Made by a program: the position numbers and the translations under genes. Below the pieces are notes generated by a model. The model worked only from the letters and a program-made list of their open reading frames with translations. It ran no database searches and was not told the origin of the DNA. Source: Actinomycetospora chibensis (GTDB taxonomy: Bacteria; Actinomycetota; Actinomycetes; Mycobacteriales; Pseudonocardiaceae). Taken from it: 64,000 nucleotides of DNA. The DNA is taken from contig NZ_JAQZAM010000016.1 of NCBI RefSeq assembly GCF_028737215.1, forward strand, positions 1 to 64,000, given 5' to 3'. Positions 30,953 through 39,292 of the stretch are shown here, piece after piece. Positions within the stretch are counted from its first letter, which is position 1. Each line of letters begins with the position of its first letter.

Positions 30953-31830
30953 ACGTCTCGAAGCTCGGCTACGTGGGCTTCGAGACCCCGGACGTCGAGC
31001 GGCTCGTCGAGTACTACACGACGGTCCTGGACTTCGTGCTCGTCGAGGGCGACGACCGCGGGGCGTTCCTCACCACCGGCTCCGACCACCACTGCGTGGT
31101 CGTCACCCGGGGCGACGCCAAGGCCCGTCAGGTGGTCGGTTACGAGCTCTGGGAGGACCTCGACAGCGCCGAGCAGCGGCTCAAGAACGCCGGGTACGTC
31201 ACCGAGCGGCGCAGCGACATCGGGCCGGGCACGCCCGACGTGCTGGTGCTGGAGGAGCCGATGACCGGGGTCGCCCTGCACCTGGCGACCTCGCAGGACC
31301 CCAGCGGCGTCCAGGGCTTCACGCCCCTGCGCCCCACCAAGCTCGGCCACGTCGCGGCCTACACCCCCGAGCTGGCGACCATGCAGTCCTTCTACCAGGA
31401 CCTCCTCGGCTTCCGGTGGTCGGACACCGTGGGCGACTTCTTCGTCTTCATGCGCTGCAACGCCGACCACCACGCGGCCAACTTCATGGCCAGCCAGAAG
31501 TACTCCGGCATGCACCACGTCGCCTACGAGATGCGCAGCCCCGACCACCTGATCTCGATGCTCGACCACCTCGCCAAGCACGACTACCGGCTGCACTGGG
31601 GGCCGGGGCGCCACGGGCCGGGCCACAACCTGTTCACCTACCACCGCGACCCCGACGGCAACGTCGTCGAGCTGTTCACCCAGATCGACGTCGTGGTCGA
31701 CGAGGCCAAGGGCCACTGGGAGCCGCGCCCGTGGCACGAGGAGTTCCCGATGTACCCGAGGACCTGGGAGGTCGACCTCGCCACGGTCAACCAGTGGGGG
31801 CCGATCGACCCGCCGAGTCTGGATCACTGA
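30940..31830 (+). CDS. Extradiol (catechol 2,3-) dioxygenase
   Basis: A 296-residue two-domain vicinal-oxygen-chelate dioxygenase. Metal ligands are in the second domain: His137 in KLGHVAAYTP, His192/193 in SGMHHVAYEM and Glu244 in DGNVVELFTQ; the active-site Tyr lies in LFTYHRDPDG. It should cleave a catechol-type ring next to the hydroxyls with Fe(II) or Mn(II). GAGGACTCCTC precedes the ATG inside the FAH gene end. The last 44 bp overlap the convergent gntR gene. Substrate identity is unknown; a second, diverged extradiol enzyme is encoded at 34133-35056. Confidence 0.87.
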   Translation: MGTVNVSKLGYVGFETPDVERLVEYYTTVLDFVLVEGDDRGAFLTTGSDHHCVVVTRGDAKARQVVGYELWEDLDSAEQRLKNAGYVTERRSDIGPGTPDVLVLEEPMTGVALHLATSQDPSGVQGFTPLRPTKLGHVAAYTPELATMQSFYQDLLGFRWSDTVGDFFVFMRCNADHHAANFMASQKYSGMHHVAYEMRSPDHLISMLDHLAKHDYRLHWGPGRHGPGHNLFTYHRDPDGNVVELFTQIDVVVDEAKGHWEPRPWHEEFPMYPRTWEVDLATVNQWGPIDPPSLDH

Positions 31831-32602
31831 CCGACGCCCGACCGCCCAGCAGCAGCGCCAGCGCCCCGTCGACGCACGGGGTGCCGTGGCCCGGGGCGTG
31901 GCCGTCGACCACGCGCCGGGCCGTGCCCGCGAGGTGGCGCGCCATCTCGGCGACCGCGGCGTCGGGGTCGGCGTCGCGCACCGCGTCGAAGATCGCCTGG
32001 TGCTCGCGCTGGCGCGCCCCGAAGTCGGTGCGGTGCTGGGCCTGGTCGATGCGCACGTAGCGCTCGCTCTGCTCGGCGTAGGAGTTGATCGTGCGCAGCA
32101 CGGTGGCGCCGCAGCGCCCGACCAGCAGGCGGTGGAAGCCGCGGTGGGCAACGGTCCAGCTGGCCATGTCGCCGGCCCGGTACGTGCGTTCCATCTCCTT
32201 GAACGCCGACGTCGCGCCCCGGATCTCCTCGCGGCTCAGCCGGCCGGCGGTCAGACGTGCGCCGAGCGACTCGAGCGTGATCCGGGCGGCGTAGAGCGAG
32301 TCCAGCTCCTCGGCGTCGAGCCCGAGGACGCGGCTGCGCTGATTGGGCTCGGAGGAGATCAGCCCCTCCTCCTGGAGCATCCGGAACGCCTCGCGCAGCG
32401 GGGTGCGTGACACCGCGAGGACGCGGGCCAGCTCGGCCTGCTTGAGCTGGGTGCCGGGTGGGAGCGTGCCGCTGATGATCAGGTCGCGCAGGTACGCGTG
32501 CACGCTGACGCTCGTCTGGCGCGGGTCGTTGATGCGCAGCCCCGCCCGGCCCCCCAGGAGCTCGCCGATCGACACCGCCGGAGTGTATGCAGACGTGCTC
32601 AC
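31787..32602 (-). CDS. GntR-family regulator, FCD subgroup
   Basis: A 271-residue regulator with the winged-helix text SVHAYLRDLIISGTLPPGTQLKQAELARVLAVSRTPLREAFRMLQEEGLI (shortened; residues about 33-85) and an FCD ligand domain (LYAARITLESLGARLTA, FHRLLVGRCG, REHQAIFDAVRDADPDAAVAEMARHLAG). FCD domains often bind metal and a carboxylic acid pathway intermediate. GTG start overlaps the aldolase stop by 4 bp, so it is the last gene of the minus-strand operon. It is the likely controller of both operons of this locus through TGTRTGCAC-type sites. Confidence 0.87.
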   Translation of the reverse strand: MSTSAYTPAVSIGELLGGRAGLRINDPRQTSVSVHAYLRDLIISGTLPPGTQLKQAELARVLAVSRTPLREAFRMLQEEGLISSEPNQRSRVLGLDAEELDSLYAARITLESLGARLTAGRLSREEIRGATSAFKEMERTYRAGDMASWTVAHRGFHRLLVGRCGATVLRTINSYAEQSERYVRIDQAQHRTDFGARQREHQAIFDAVRDADPDAAVAEMARHLAGTARRVVDGHAPGHGTPCVDGALALLLGGRASVSDPDSAGRSAPTG

Positions 32603-33249
32603 GGCAGCCCTGCGAGGTGACGCCACAACCGCTCCATCAGGGGCGGGGCGGCCGCGCGCCAGGCGTCGATCTCGTCGTACGTGAGGGCCCGTGGCCCGTG
32701 CCCGACGGTCGCGAGGTGCACCCGGCACGCGGCCTCGAGCAGCCACATGCGGGCTACCGCCGCCCCCGGGGTCTCGCCCACGGTGAGCGCGCCGTTGCCG
32801 CGCAGGAGCACGGCGTCGGCGTCGGCGAGGGTGTCGGCGGCGGCTTCGGCGCGGTCCCGGTCGCGCAGCAATCGCGCGGAACCGTGCACCGGGATGCGGC
32901 GCCCCAGCCACGATGCCTGGCCGTGCAGCGGGACCAGTTCGGTCGCGATCGCCGACGCGGCGAACGCCGACTCGGGCTGGGCGCGCACCACGGCGCCGAC
33001 GTCGGGGCGCGCCCGGTAGATCGCGAGGTGCGCCCAGGTCTCCGGGGCGGTGCCCGTCGGCAGTTCCCCGGCGGCCGCATCGAGCGTCACGAGCGCGTCG
33101 GCGGTGACGTCGCCCGGTGCGATCGGCGGGGTGATCACCACGAGATCCCCGACGCGCGCGGACACGTGCCCGAACGCGGTGACCAGCCCGTGGCGGGCCA
33201 GCGTCCGCGCCGCGAGCGCGACCTGCTCGCGAATCTCGTCGAGTGTCAC
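32599..33249 (-). CDS. Class II aldolase/adducin-family protein
   Basis: A 216-residue zinc-dependent aldolase-type protein with LAARTLARHGLVTAFGHVSARV, the HGSARLLRDRDRAEAA region, AVLLRGNGALTVGE and a C-terminal helical end. The canonical zinc His pair (usually HxH around residue 95) is partly altered here (LVPLHGQASWLG keeps one His). Family members act on fuculose/ribulose phosphates or, in aromatic loci, on 4-hydroxy-2-oxo acids and pyrogallol-type carboxylates. GTGA overlaps couple it to the SnoaL-like gene before and gntR after. Confidence 0.78.
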   Translation of the reverse strand: MTLDEIREQVALAARTLARHGLVTAFGHVSARVGDLVVITPPIAPGDVTADALVTLDAAAGELPTGTAPETWAHLAIYRARPDVGAVVRAQPESAFAASAIATELVPLHGQASWLGRRIPVHGSARLLRDRDRAEAAADTLADADAVLLRGNGALTVGETPGAAVARMWLLEAACRVHLATVGHGPRALTYDEIDAWRAAAPPLMERLWRHLAGLP

Positions 33250-33647
33250 GGGACCGGCGCGGCCTCCTGGGATTCGGCCTCGATCGCGGCGAACAGGGGC
33301 GCGAGATCGATGTGGATGCGCAACGAGGAAACCAGGCCCTGCGGGTTGCGGTCGAGGATCGACACGCACGGCATCGAGATGTGGGCACCGCCCTTGGTCG
33401 TGTAGTGGGTGGTGACCTCGAGGATCACGGTCGCGCCGTCGTTCTCGTCCCAGCGGTGGTGGACCTCGTGGCGCATCCCGCCGATCATCGACCAGAAGCC
33501 CTCGAAGGCGTCGTGGATCGCGGCGATGCCGACCGTCGGCGGCTGGTTGCCGAAGATCACCTCGGCATCCTCGGCGTGACGCGCGACGAACGGCTCGAGA
33601 CGCAACGCGTCGACGTCGGCGTAGTAGTCGGTGACCCAATCGGACAT
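33246..33647 (-). CDS. SnoaL/NTF2-like protein
   Basis: A 133-residue cone-shaped alpha+beta barrel protein: VTDYYADVDALRLEPFVARHAEDAEVIFGNQPPTVG, AIHDAFEGFWSMIGGMRHEVHHRWDE and TTHYTTKGGAHISMPCVSILDR. The fold hosts isomerases, dehydratases and cyclases; no residue set fixes the reaction. It is probably an accessory enzyme for the aromatic pathway. ATG at 33647 with GGGAG upstream; 4-bp overlap with the aldolase. Confidence 0.78.
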   Translation of the reverse strand: MSDWVTDYYADVDALRLEPFVARHAEDAEVIFGNQPPTVGIAAIHDAFEGFWSMIGGMRHEVHHRWDENDGATVILEVTTHYTTKGGAHISMPCVSILDRNPQGLVSSLRIHIDLAPLFAAIEAESQEAAPVP

Positions 33648-33671
33648 GGCTGCTCCCGGAGACAGGTGGGA

Positions 33672-34136
33672 CTAGACGGCTGCGCCGGCGGCGATCTTGC
33701 GGACGGCGCCGAGCGTGGCGGCCACCGCGGCGCGGTAGCTGTCGGTCATCTGGTCGGCGTGGGCCTTCTCGCCCGCCGACCCGCCCGGCTCGCCGGCCAC
33801 GGTCAGGGCGAAGCTGAACCGCAGCGTGAGGTCATCGGACCCGGCCCCCTCGATCTCGTTCGCGATCGTGCCCAGCACCGGCCCGGCGATGCGGGTGAAC
33901 ACGACGCGGTGCGGGCGCTCGAGCGTGATCCGCTCGGAGAACGCCTGGCCCTTGTACACGATGTCGCGGTCGAACACGGTGTCGCTGTACCGGGCGGTGA
34001 CGGTGCAGTCGGTCATCGACGGGACGAACGGCAGCGCGTTCTCCGCCTTGCGCACCAGCCCGTCCCACAGGGCGTCGGGCGTGATCAGCGGCTCGCCGGG
34101 CTCGTTCACGGGCAGCGCGTGCGTCACGAAGATCAT
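33672..34136 (-). CDS. DUF1857-type SRPBCC protein
   Basis: A 154-residue START-like protein with the DUF1857 (AtaL-like) pattern: IFVTHALPVNEPGEPLITPDALWDGLVRKAENALPFVP at the start, CTVTARYSDTVFDRDIVYKGQAFSERITLE in the middle, SDDLTLRFSFAL near the end. Function in this group is not established; it may bind or turn over a hydrophobic intermediate. The ATG overlaps the stop of the upstream VOC gene by 4 bp. Confidence 0.75.
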   Translation of the reverse strand: MIFVTHALPVNEPGEPLITPDALWDGLVRKAENALPFVPSMTDCTVTARYSDTVFDRDIVYKGQAFSERITLERPHRVVFTRIAGPVLGTIANEIEGAGSDDLTLRFSFALTVAGEPGGSAGEKAHADQMTDSYRAAVAATLGAVRKIAAGAAV

Positions 34137-35056
34137 GGGTGGACCGCCTCCGGGAGCACCTGGGGTCGAGTGATCTGGGGTCGGGTCGTCACCGGCTTCT
34201 GCGTCGGACCGAGCCACATGTCGATCGAGCCGCGCTCGGCGGGATCGAAGTAGCGGGGCCGCCAGGCCGCCTCGTCGGTGATCCGGCGGACGCCGTACGA
34301 GTACTCGTAGGTCAGGCCCTCGGGCCCGAGGAAGTACAGGAACACCGCGCCCGACTGCGGGTGGCGCCCCGGGCCCATCTCGATGGGCACGCCCTGGTCC
34401 TGCAGGTGGTGCCAGTTGCGGAACACGTCGTCGAGCTCGGCGACCTGGAAGTTCACGTGGCACAGGCCCGGCCGGTCGCCCTGGAACACCGCGAGCTTGT
34501 GGTGGACCTCGTCGATGCGCATCAGGCAGGCCGCGTCGCCGATCCAGTCCGAGGCCCGCGCGTTGAACGTCGTCGACCAGAACCGGTGGGCCTCGGCGAC
34601 ATCGGGGGCGTCGAGGCAGAGGTGGCCGAACTCGGTGATGCCCGACCCCCGGCCCGGCCGCACCGGGCGGGCGAGGGTCTGCTGCCCGCAGACCAGCTCG
34701 ATCCGGTTGCCGAACGGGTCGTCGAACCCGATCAGCTCGCCGACCCGCCGCGAGCGGGCGTCGGCCGGCCCGCCGCGCCACACCGTGAACCCGCGGCTCT
34801 CGAGCTCCGTCTCCGCCAGCGCGAGGGCGCCGGGGCCGTCGACGGTGAACGCCGAGGCGATGACGCCCGAGACCCCCTCGACGAACGCCAGGCAGTGGTG
34901 CCGGGAGTCCGCGCGCAGATGGGCGACGCCGGGCTCGGTGTCGTCCGCGGGGCCGTCGACGTGCTCGAGCCCGACCACCTCGGTCGCGAACCGCACCGCG
35001 CCCGCGAGGTCGGCGGCGCCGGAGCGGACATAGGCGATGTCGACCAGCTCGATCAC
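34133..35056 (-). CDS. Second extradiol-dioxygenase-type VOC protein
   Basis: A 307-residue two-domain VOC protein similar in layout to 2,3-dihydroxybiphenyl dioxygenases. Probable metal ligands: His in TEFGHLCLDAPD, His in GLCHVNFQVAE and Glu in GLTYEYSYGVRR. The N-terminal domain (VDIAYVRSGAADLAGAVRFATEVVGLEHV) is catalytically silent as usual. The GTG at 35056 is favoured over one 36 bp upstream because GGGAGG lies 7 nt before it. It heads the minus-strand operon. An operator-like TGTATGCAC lies 42-50 bp upstream. Confidence 0.82.
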   Translation of the reverse strand: MIELVDIAYVRSGAADLAGAVRFATEVVGLEHVDGPADDTEPGVAHLRADSRHHCLAFVEGVSGVIASAFTVDGPGALALAETELESRGFTVWRGGPADARSRRVGELIGFDDPFGNRIELVCGQQTLARPVRPGRGSGITEFGHLCLDAPDVAEAHRFWSTTFNARASDWIGDAACLMRIDEVHHKLAVFQGDRPGLCHVNFQVAELDDVFRNWHHLQDQGVPIEMGPGRHPQSGAVFLYFLGPEGLTYEYSYGVRRITDEAAWRPRYFDPAERGSIDMWLGPTQKPVTTRPQITRPQVLPEAVHP

Positions 35057-35097
35057 ACCGGGGCCTCCCGCCTCGACAGTGATGGGGACCACTCAGG

Positions 35098-35189
35098 GTG
35101 CATACAGTTGAGACGGGTGTCAATGCGTGGGCGGGCGCTCGATGGTCGAGCTGTGACGTGGTTGACCGGTGGTGCCAAGTGTGCACACT
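35098..35189. promoter_or_regulatory. Divergent control region of aromatic locus
   Basis: TGTATGCAC (minus strand, 35106-35098) and the perfect 12-bp palindrome AGTGTGCACACT (35178-35189) flank a TTGACC element (35162-35167). They match the operator-like site at 28833-28854 and are probable binding sites of the FCD GntR protein for the VOC operon and the SDR gene. Confidence 0.55.
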
Positions 35190-35197
35190 CTAGGGAC

Positions 35198-36025
35198 GTG
35201 AGCACAGTGCCGACGGACGCCACGCCCGCCCGTTTCCCCGCGACCGCCCCCTCCGCGCCGCCCGGCGGGCGCCTGGCCGGCAAGCGGGTGCTGATCACCG
35301 GCACCGCCGGCGGGCAGGGTGAGGCGGCCCAGGCGGTGTTCCTCCGCGAGGGTGCGCGGGTCGTCGGGTGCGACGTGCAGACCGGCGCGGCCGAGCGCAC
35401 GGCGGGCCCGCTCGTGGCCGAGGGCTACGACGTCACCGGTCACACCGTCGACCTCGCGGACCCGGTGGCGGCGGAGCGCTGGATCGAGGAGAGCGCCGCG
35501 CGGCTCGGCGGCATCGACGTCCTCTACAACAACGCCGCGGGCGCCGGGTTCGCGCCGTTCGACCAGATGACCCTCGACCTCTGGCGCCACGTGCTCCACG
35601 TCGAGCTGGACATCGTCTTCCACACGACCCGGCCCGCCTGGCCGCACCTGCTGGCCACCGGCAACGCCTCGGTGATCAACACGGCGTCGATGTCCGGGCT
35701 GCGTGGCATCGCCCCGCTCGGGCAGGTCGCGCACTCGGCGGCCAAGGGCGGGGTCATCGCGATGACGCGCTCGCTCGCGGCCGAGGGCGCCGAGCGGGGC
35801 GTCCGGGTCAACACGATCTCGCCGGGCTTCGTCACGTCCCCGGCCACCGACCAGTTCGTCGGCGACGAGCTCCGGGCGTTCCAGATGGGGTTCCACCTGA
35901 TCCAGCGGCCCGGTACCGGGCTCGACATCGCCCACCTGGCGGTCTACCTGGCCTCCGACGAGTCGGTGTGGGTCACCGGGCAGAACATCTCGATCGACGG
36001 CGGGGTCACGGCCGGCTTCCGCTGA
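35198..36025 (+). CDS. SDR oxidoreductase with His in place of catalytic Tyr
   Basis: A 275-residue short-chain dehydrogenase. The cofactor site VLITGTAGGQGEAAQAVFLREGARVVGCDV with its following Asp suggests NAD, and NNAAG is present. The catalytic Ser lies in NTASMSGLRG, but the YxxxK motif reads H179-S-A-A-K183, so the general-base Tyr is replaced by His (codon CAC). The C-terminal VTGQNISIDGGVTAGF is normal. An extra 25-residue Ala/Pro N-terminal tail is present. It may be inactive or use altered chemistry. It is divergent from the VOC operon with operator-like sites between. Confidence 0.82.
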   Translation: MSTVPTDATPARFPATAPSAPPGGRLAGKRVLITGTAGGQGEAAQAVFLREGARVVGCDVQTGAAERTAGPLVAEGYDVTGHTVDLADPVAAERWIEESAARLGGIDVLYNNAAGAGFAPFDQMTLDLWRHVLHVELDIVFHTTRPAWPHLLATGNASVINTASMSGLRGIAPLGQVAHSAAKGGVIAMTRSLAAEGAERGVRVNTISPGFVTSPATDQFVGDELRAFQMGFHLIQRPGTGLDIAHLAVYLASDESVWVTGQNISIDGGVTAGFR

Positions 36026-36082
36026 TCGCCACGGACCGCCGAAGCGCGCCTGCTCGCCCCACCGCCGCGATCCCTCACCCTC

Positions 36083-36319
36083 ATGGCGCCGGGTCGCCGG
36101 AGCGGCTCGCTCGATGTCCGGACCCTGGTGACGACCGCGACCTACCTCGTCGTCGGCGCGGTCCTGGTGCTCCTCGTCCTCCTCGTCGCGGCGCCGTCGG
36201 TGAGCACCGTCCTCCCGACGGTCCCGACGTCGTCGATCCCCGCGATGGGCGACTACGACACCACGGGCGGGCTGGTCTGGACGCTCTACCGCGACGCCGG
36301 CGGCCCCGTCGCCCCCTGA
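36083..36319 (+). CDS. Small single-pass membrane protein
   Basis: A 78-residue hypothetical protein: a basic N-terminus, one strong transmembrane helix (TYLVVGAVLVLLVLLVAAPS) and a short outside tail with Thr/Ser/Pro and a Tyr/Trp-containing end. No family is recognised and no clear ribosome site precedes the ATG. A good terminator hairpin begins 4 bp after the stop, which supports a real transcript ending here. Confidence 0.45.
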   Translation: MAPGRRSGSLDVRTLVTTATYLVVGAVLVLLVLLVAAPSVSTVLPTVPTSSIPAMGDYDTTGGLVWTLYRDAGGPVAP

Positions 36320-36322
36320 CCG

Positions 36323-36349
36323 GAGACGCTTCGGAAACCGAAGCGTCTC
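36323..36349 (+). terminator. Intrinsic terminator hairpin
   Basis: GAGACGCTTCGG-AAA-CCGAAGCGTCTC, perfect 12-bp stem with a 3-nt loop, directly after the small membrane protein gene. No U-tract follows. Bases 36350-36461 hold nothing recognisable. Confidence 0.75.
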
Positions 36350-36461
36350 AGCGATCGCCTGTGCCGGTCCGCGCTCCCGGGTCTCCGGCCCCATGAGCGA
36401 TCGACTCGACTTCTTCAGTCCGGGGCCACGCCGACGTCCGGAGTCAGGAGAGCCCCCATGA

Positions 36462-37298
36462 TCACGTCCGCCGGGCCCGCACGATCCAGGTCGCCGCGTC
36501 GTACCGGACACCTCCGGGGTCGTGGTGGGCGACGAGGTCCGCGCGCAGGGCGGCGAGGGCGTCGTCGCGGGTCGCCGGGTCGAGGTCGGCGAGCAGTCCC
36601 GCCTGCTGGCCGGCCACGTAGCCCAGGGCGTCGTCGGGGTCGGCGCCGAACACCATGGGCGCGCGACGGGCCATGAACTCGACGTCGGTGAACCCGGCGT
36701 CCCGGAGCACCGCGTCCACGCGGGCGGGCACCGACAGGGACAGCGGGCTCGGACCCTGCGCCGGCGGGAACGCCACCGCGCGTCCCGCGGCGAGGATCGT
36801 CAGGAACGAGCGCAGCCACTCCTGGTGCTCGAGGCCCTGCCAGGTGAGCAGCACCATCCGGCCGCCCGGGCGCAGGGCCCGGGCGAGGTTGGCGAACGCC
36901 GCCACGGGGTCCGCGAAGAACATCGCGCCGTGGCGGCTGACGACGACGTCGGTGCCGCCGGCGGGGAAGGGGTGCACCTGGGCGTCGGCGTGCTCGAAGG
37001 TGACCGTGTCGAGCCCGGCGTCCGCGGCACGCTGCCGGGCGATCGCGAGCAGGCGCGTCGAGAGGTCGACGCCGGTGACGTGCCCGGGCGCTGCCGCCCG
37101 GGCCGCGTCGAGCGACGTCCGGCCTGCGCCGCACCCGACGTCGAGCACCGTCTCGCCCGTGGTGATCGCCGCGGCCCCGAGGAACGGCGGGTGGTGCGCG
37201 GCCACGGCGGCGTCGAAGCGGTCGGCGTGCTCCGCCCAGAAGGCGCCGGTCCCGCCGTCCCACGCCTCGGCCTGCGCAGCGTTGCCCGGGTCGGTCAC
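36462..37298 (-). CDS. Class I SAM-dependent methyltransferase
   Basis: A 278-residue methyltransferase. Motif I is VLDVGCGAGRTSLDAARAA, then VTGVDLSTRLLAIARQRA, DVVVSRHGAMFFADPVAAFANLARALRPGGRMVLLTW (shortened) in motif II-III order. The C-terminal part (FTDVEFMARRAPMVFGADPDDALGYV) resembles UbiE/arsenite-type small-molecule enzymes. The substrate is not evident. Its GTG start overlaps the stop of the ECF sigma gene by 4 bp, so the two are coupled. Confidence 0.85.
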   Translation of the reverse strand: MTDPGNAAQAEAWDGGTGAFWAEHADRFDAAVAAHHPPFLGAAAITTGETVLDVGCGAGRTSLDAARAAAPGHVTGVDLSTRLLAIARQRAADAGLDTVTFEHADAQVHPFPAGGTDVVVSRHGAMFFADPVAAFANLARALRPGGRMVLLTWQGLEHQEWLRSFLTILAAGRAVAFPPAQGPSPLSLSVPARVDAVLRDAGFTDVEFMARRAPMVFGADPDDALGYVAGQQAGLLADLDPATRDDALAALRADLVAHHDPGGVRYDAATWIVRARRT

Positions 37299-38329
37299 GG
37301 CAGGGTCGATCGCGGTAGGGAGCCGGGCAGCCCGAAGCGCGCGTGGTGCTCGGCGCCGATGAACGAGGTGACCCCGGCGATGCGGTCGCCGCGCAGGGTC
37401 AGCACGTCGATCGACCAGGGCGTGTGCGGGGCGTCCGCGGGTTCGTCGGGCGCGCGCCGGTACGAGGCCACGGCGAGCTGACCGTTGGCGGAGACCTCGA
37501 GGTGGCGCCACGAGCCGCAGCCGCCGCCGAGCGGCACGGCGCGCGCGAACGCCGTCACCGGCCCGATCCCCGCGTACCAGTGGGTCATGGGCGGCATCGA
37601 CCAGGTGACGTCCTCGGTGAGCAGGGCGACGAGCGCGTCGGCGTCGCCGCGCTCCAGTGCCGAGGAGTAGACGCGGACGACCTCGCGCAGGCGGGCGTCG
37701 TCGACCTCGCGCAACGTGCGCTGCTGGCTCGCCGTCGGCACCTTCTCGGCGACGAGCTTGCGGGCCCGCTGCAGCGCCGAGTTCACCGACGCCGTCGACG
37801 TGTCCATCGTCGTGGCGATCTCGGCGGCCGAGAAGCCGAGGACCTCGAACAGCACGAGCGCCGCCCGCTGGTTGCCCGGCAGGTGCTGCAGGGCCGCGAC
37901 GAACGCCAGCTCCACCGACTCGCGCTCCTCGGCGCGGGCGCCCGGCTCGTCCGGGTAGGGGCCCAACCAGGCGACGTCGGTGACCGGGACGTCGCCCGTG
38001 GCCACGCGCTCGCTCGCCGGTCCGAGGTCGACGGGCAGGGCGCGGCGGCCGCGCGCGTCGACGAGGTCGAGGCACGTGCGGGTCGCCACCGTGTACAGCC
38101 AGGTGCGCAGCGAGCTCCGGCCCTCGAACGAGCCGAGCTTGCGCCAGGCGCGCACCAGCGCGTCCTGCAGCGCGTCATCGGCGTCGTGCGCCGAGCCGAG
38201 CATCCGGTAGCAGTGCGCGTGCAGCTCGCGGCGCAGCGGCGACACCAGGCGGCCGAAGGCGTCGTCGTCGCCGGCCCGGGCCCGGGCGAGGTCGTCCGTG
38301 AGATCGGGACTGACCGTGGTCTCGCTCAC
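37295..38329 (-). CDS. ECF sigma factor with C-terminal SnoaL-like domain
   Basis: A 344-residue extracytoplasmic-function sigma factor of the SigJ/ECF41-like type. Region 2 is LHAHCYRMLGSAHDADDALQDALVRAWRKLGSFEGRSSLRTWLYTVATRTCLD (shortened), region 4 is LPGNQRAALVLFEVLGFSAAEIATTMDTSTASVNSALQRARK (shortened), and the last 130 residues form a SnoaL-like domain (VRVYSSALERGDADALVALLTEDVTWSMPP) that in this class controls sigma activity in place of an anti-sigma factor. It overlaps MerR upstream and methyltransferase downstream by 4 bp each: one three-gene operon. Confidence 0.87.
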   Translation of the reverse strand: MSETTVSPDLTDDLARARAGDDDAFGRLVSPLRRELHAHCYRMLGSAHDADDALQDALVRAWRKLGSFEGRSSLRTWLYTVATRTCLDLVDARGRRALPVDLGPASERVATGDVPVTDVAWLGPYPDEPGARAEERESVELAFVAALQHLPGNQRAALVLFEVLGFSAAEIATTMDTSTASVNSALQRARKLVAEKVPTASQQRTLREVDDARLREVVRVYSSALERGDADALVALLTEDVTWSMPPMTHWYAGIGPVTAFARAVPLGGGCGSWRHLEVSANGQLAVASYRRAPDEPADAPHTPWSIDVLTLRGDRIAGVTSFIGAEHHARFGLPGSLPRSTLP

Positions 38330-39105
38330 CCGTCCGATTCTGCCGCAGGCGGGCTGCCCCCGGGGGCGGATCCGGTCGGGCCCGCGGAGCCGGACTCGAA
38401 CGCGTCGGAGACCTCGTCGAGGAAGCCCGAGATGGCCCGTGGCATCTCCTCGCGGAAGGCGGCGAGCAGGGCCTGCGCGGCCACGGGCTGCAGGGCGCCG
38501 ACGACGTCGAGGACCTGCCCGTGGCGCTCGTGGGGGAGGCCGTCGCGGACGTGGTCGGCCCACACCGTGCGCCGGAACAGGTCGATGAAACTCGCCGTCA
38601 CCGCGCCGACGTGGGTGGTCAGCTCCTCGCGCAGGTCGACGAGGGCGCTCAGCGGCATCCCGAGGCGGACGGCCTCGGCCCCGGCCCGCACGAGCCCGGG
38701 GTTGGGGACGCGCACGCGCCCGTCGTCGAGGGTCTGCACGAGGTGCGCGTCCACCAGCGAGCCCCAGGTCTCCTCGTCCACCGCGACCCCGAGCCAGCCC
38801 GGGAGGTCCGCGAGCGGCATCTCCAGCGGCGGCTCCGGGGCCCACGGCGCGAGCATGTGCAGGTACTGGGCGAGCGCCTCCTCCGCGGACTGCCGCGGTG
38901 TCGCCGTGACGAGGCGCTCGATCGCGGCGAGCGCGAACCCCTGCTCCTGGAGCTGGGCGATGAGGTCGAGGCGCGCGAGGTGCTCGGGCCCGTAGTAGCC
39001 GGTGCGTCCCTGCAGGTGGGGAGGCGGCAGGAGCCCCCGGGCGGCGTGCGCGCGGACGTTGCGCACGGTCATGCCCGCCCGACGGGCGAGCACGCCGACC
39101 GTCAT
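38326..39105 (-). CDS. MerR-family regulator
   Basis: A 259-residue regulator with the MerR DNA-binding head TVGVLARRAGMTVRNVRAHAARGLLPPP and GRTGYYGPEHLARLDLIAQLQEQGFALAAIERL (shortened), followed by a long helical effector domain without the Cys ligands of metal sensors. The ATG at 39105 gives the normal family start; GTG codons at 39123 or 39132 are alternatives with closer GGAGG. It is divergent from the reductase/desaturase operon, with a palindromic site between them, so fatty-acid desaturation is its probable target. Confidence 0.82.
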   Translation of the reverse strand: MTVGVLARRAGMTVRNVRAHAARGLLPPPHLQGRTGYYGPEHLARLDLIAQLQEQGFALAAIERLVTATPRQSAEEALAQYLHMLAPWAPEPPLEMPLADLPGWLGVAVDEETWGSLVDAHLVQTLDDGRVRVPNPGLVRAGAEAVRLGMPLSALVDLREELTTHVGAVTASFIDLFRRTVWADHVRDGLPHERHGQVLDVVGALQPVAAQALLAAFREEMPRAISGFLDEVSDAFESGSAGPTGSAPGGSPPAAESDG

Positions 39106-39160
39106 CTCGTGCCCCGTGTCCACGGCCTCCACGCTAACGATGGCCCCGCGTGACATCTCG

Positions 39161-39198
39161 GGGCGACATATGACATGTGATCGTGTTTCATGTCGCCC
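39161..39198. promoter_or_regulatory. MerR-type dyad between merR and reductase/desaturase genes
   Basis: GGGCGACAT (39161-39169) and its complement (39190-39198) enclose a second dyad GACATG-N11-CATGTC (39172-39177 and 39189-39194). The repeated TGACAT half-sites from 39151 onward are AT-rich against the GC-rich surroundings, as expected for a control site. Confidence 0.55.
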
Positions 39199-39292
39199 TC
39201 GGAGGGTCATCCGTGGCCAGACGACAACCTGTACGTGTAACCCCCGGTTCCCGGTACTGGCGGTTCCATGTAGCGTGGCGGAGGTGAGCGAC

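Noticed and set aside
32584-32591. TGTATGCA as a fourth GntR operator
   Set aside because: It lies inside the first codons of the gntR gene itself and has only a half-site match; autoregulation there is possible but not supported.
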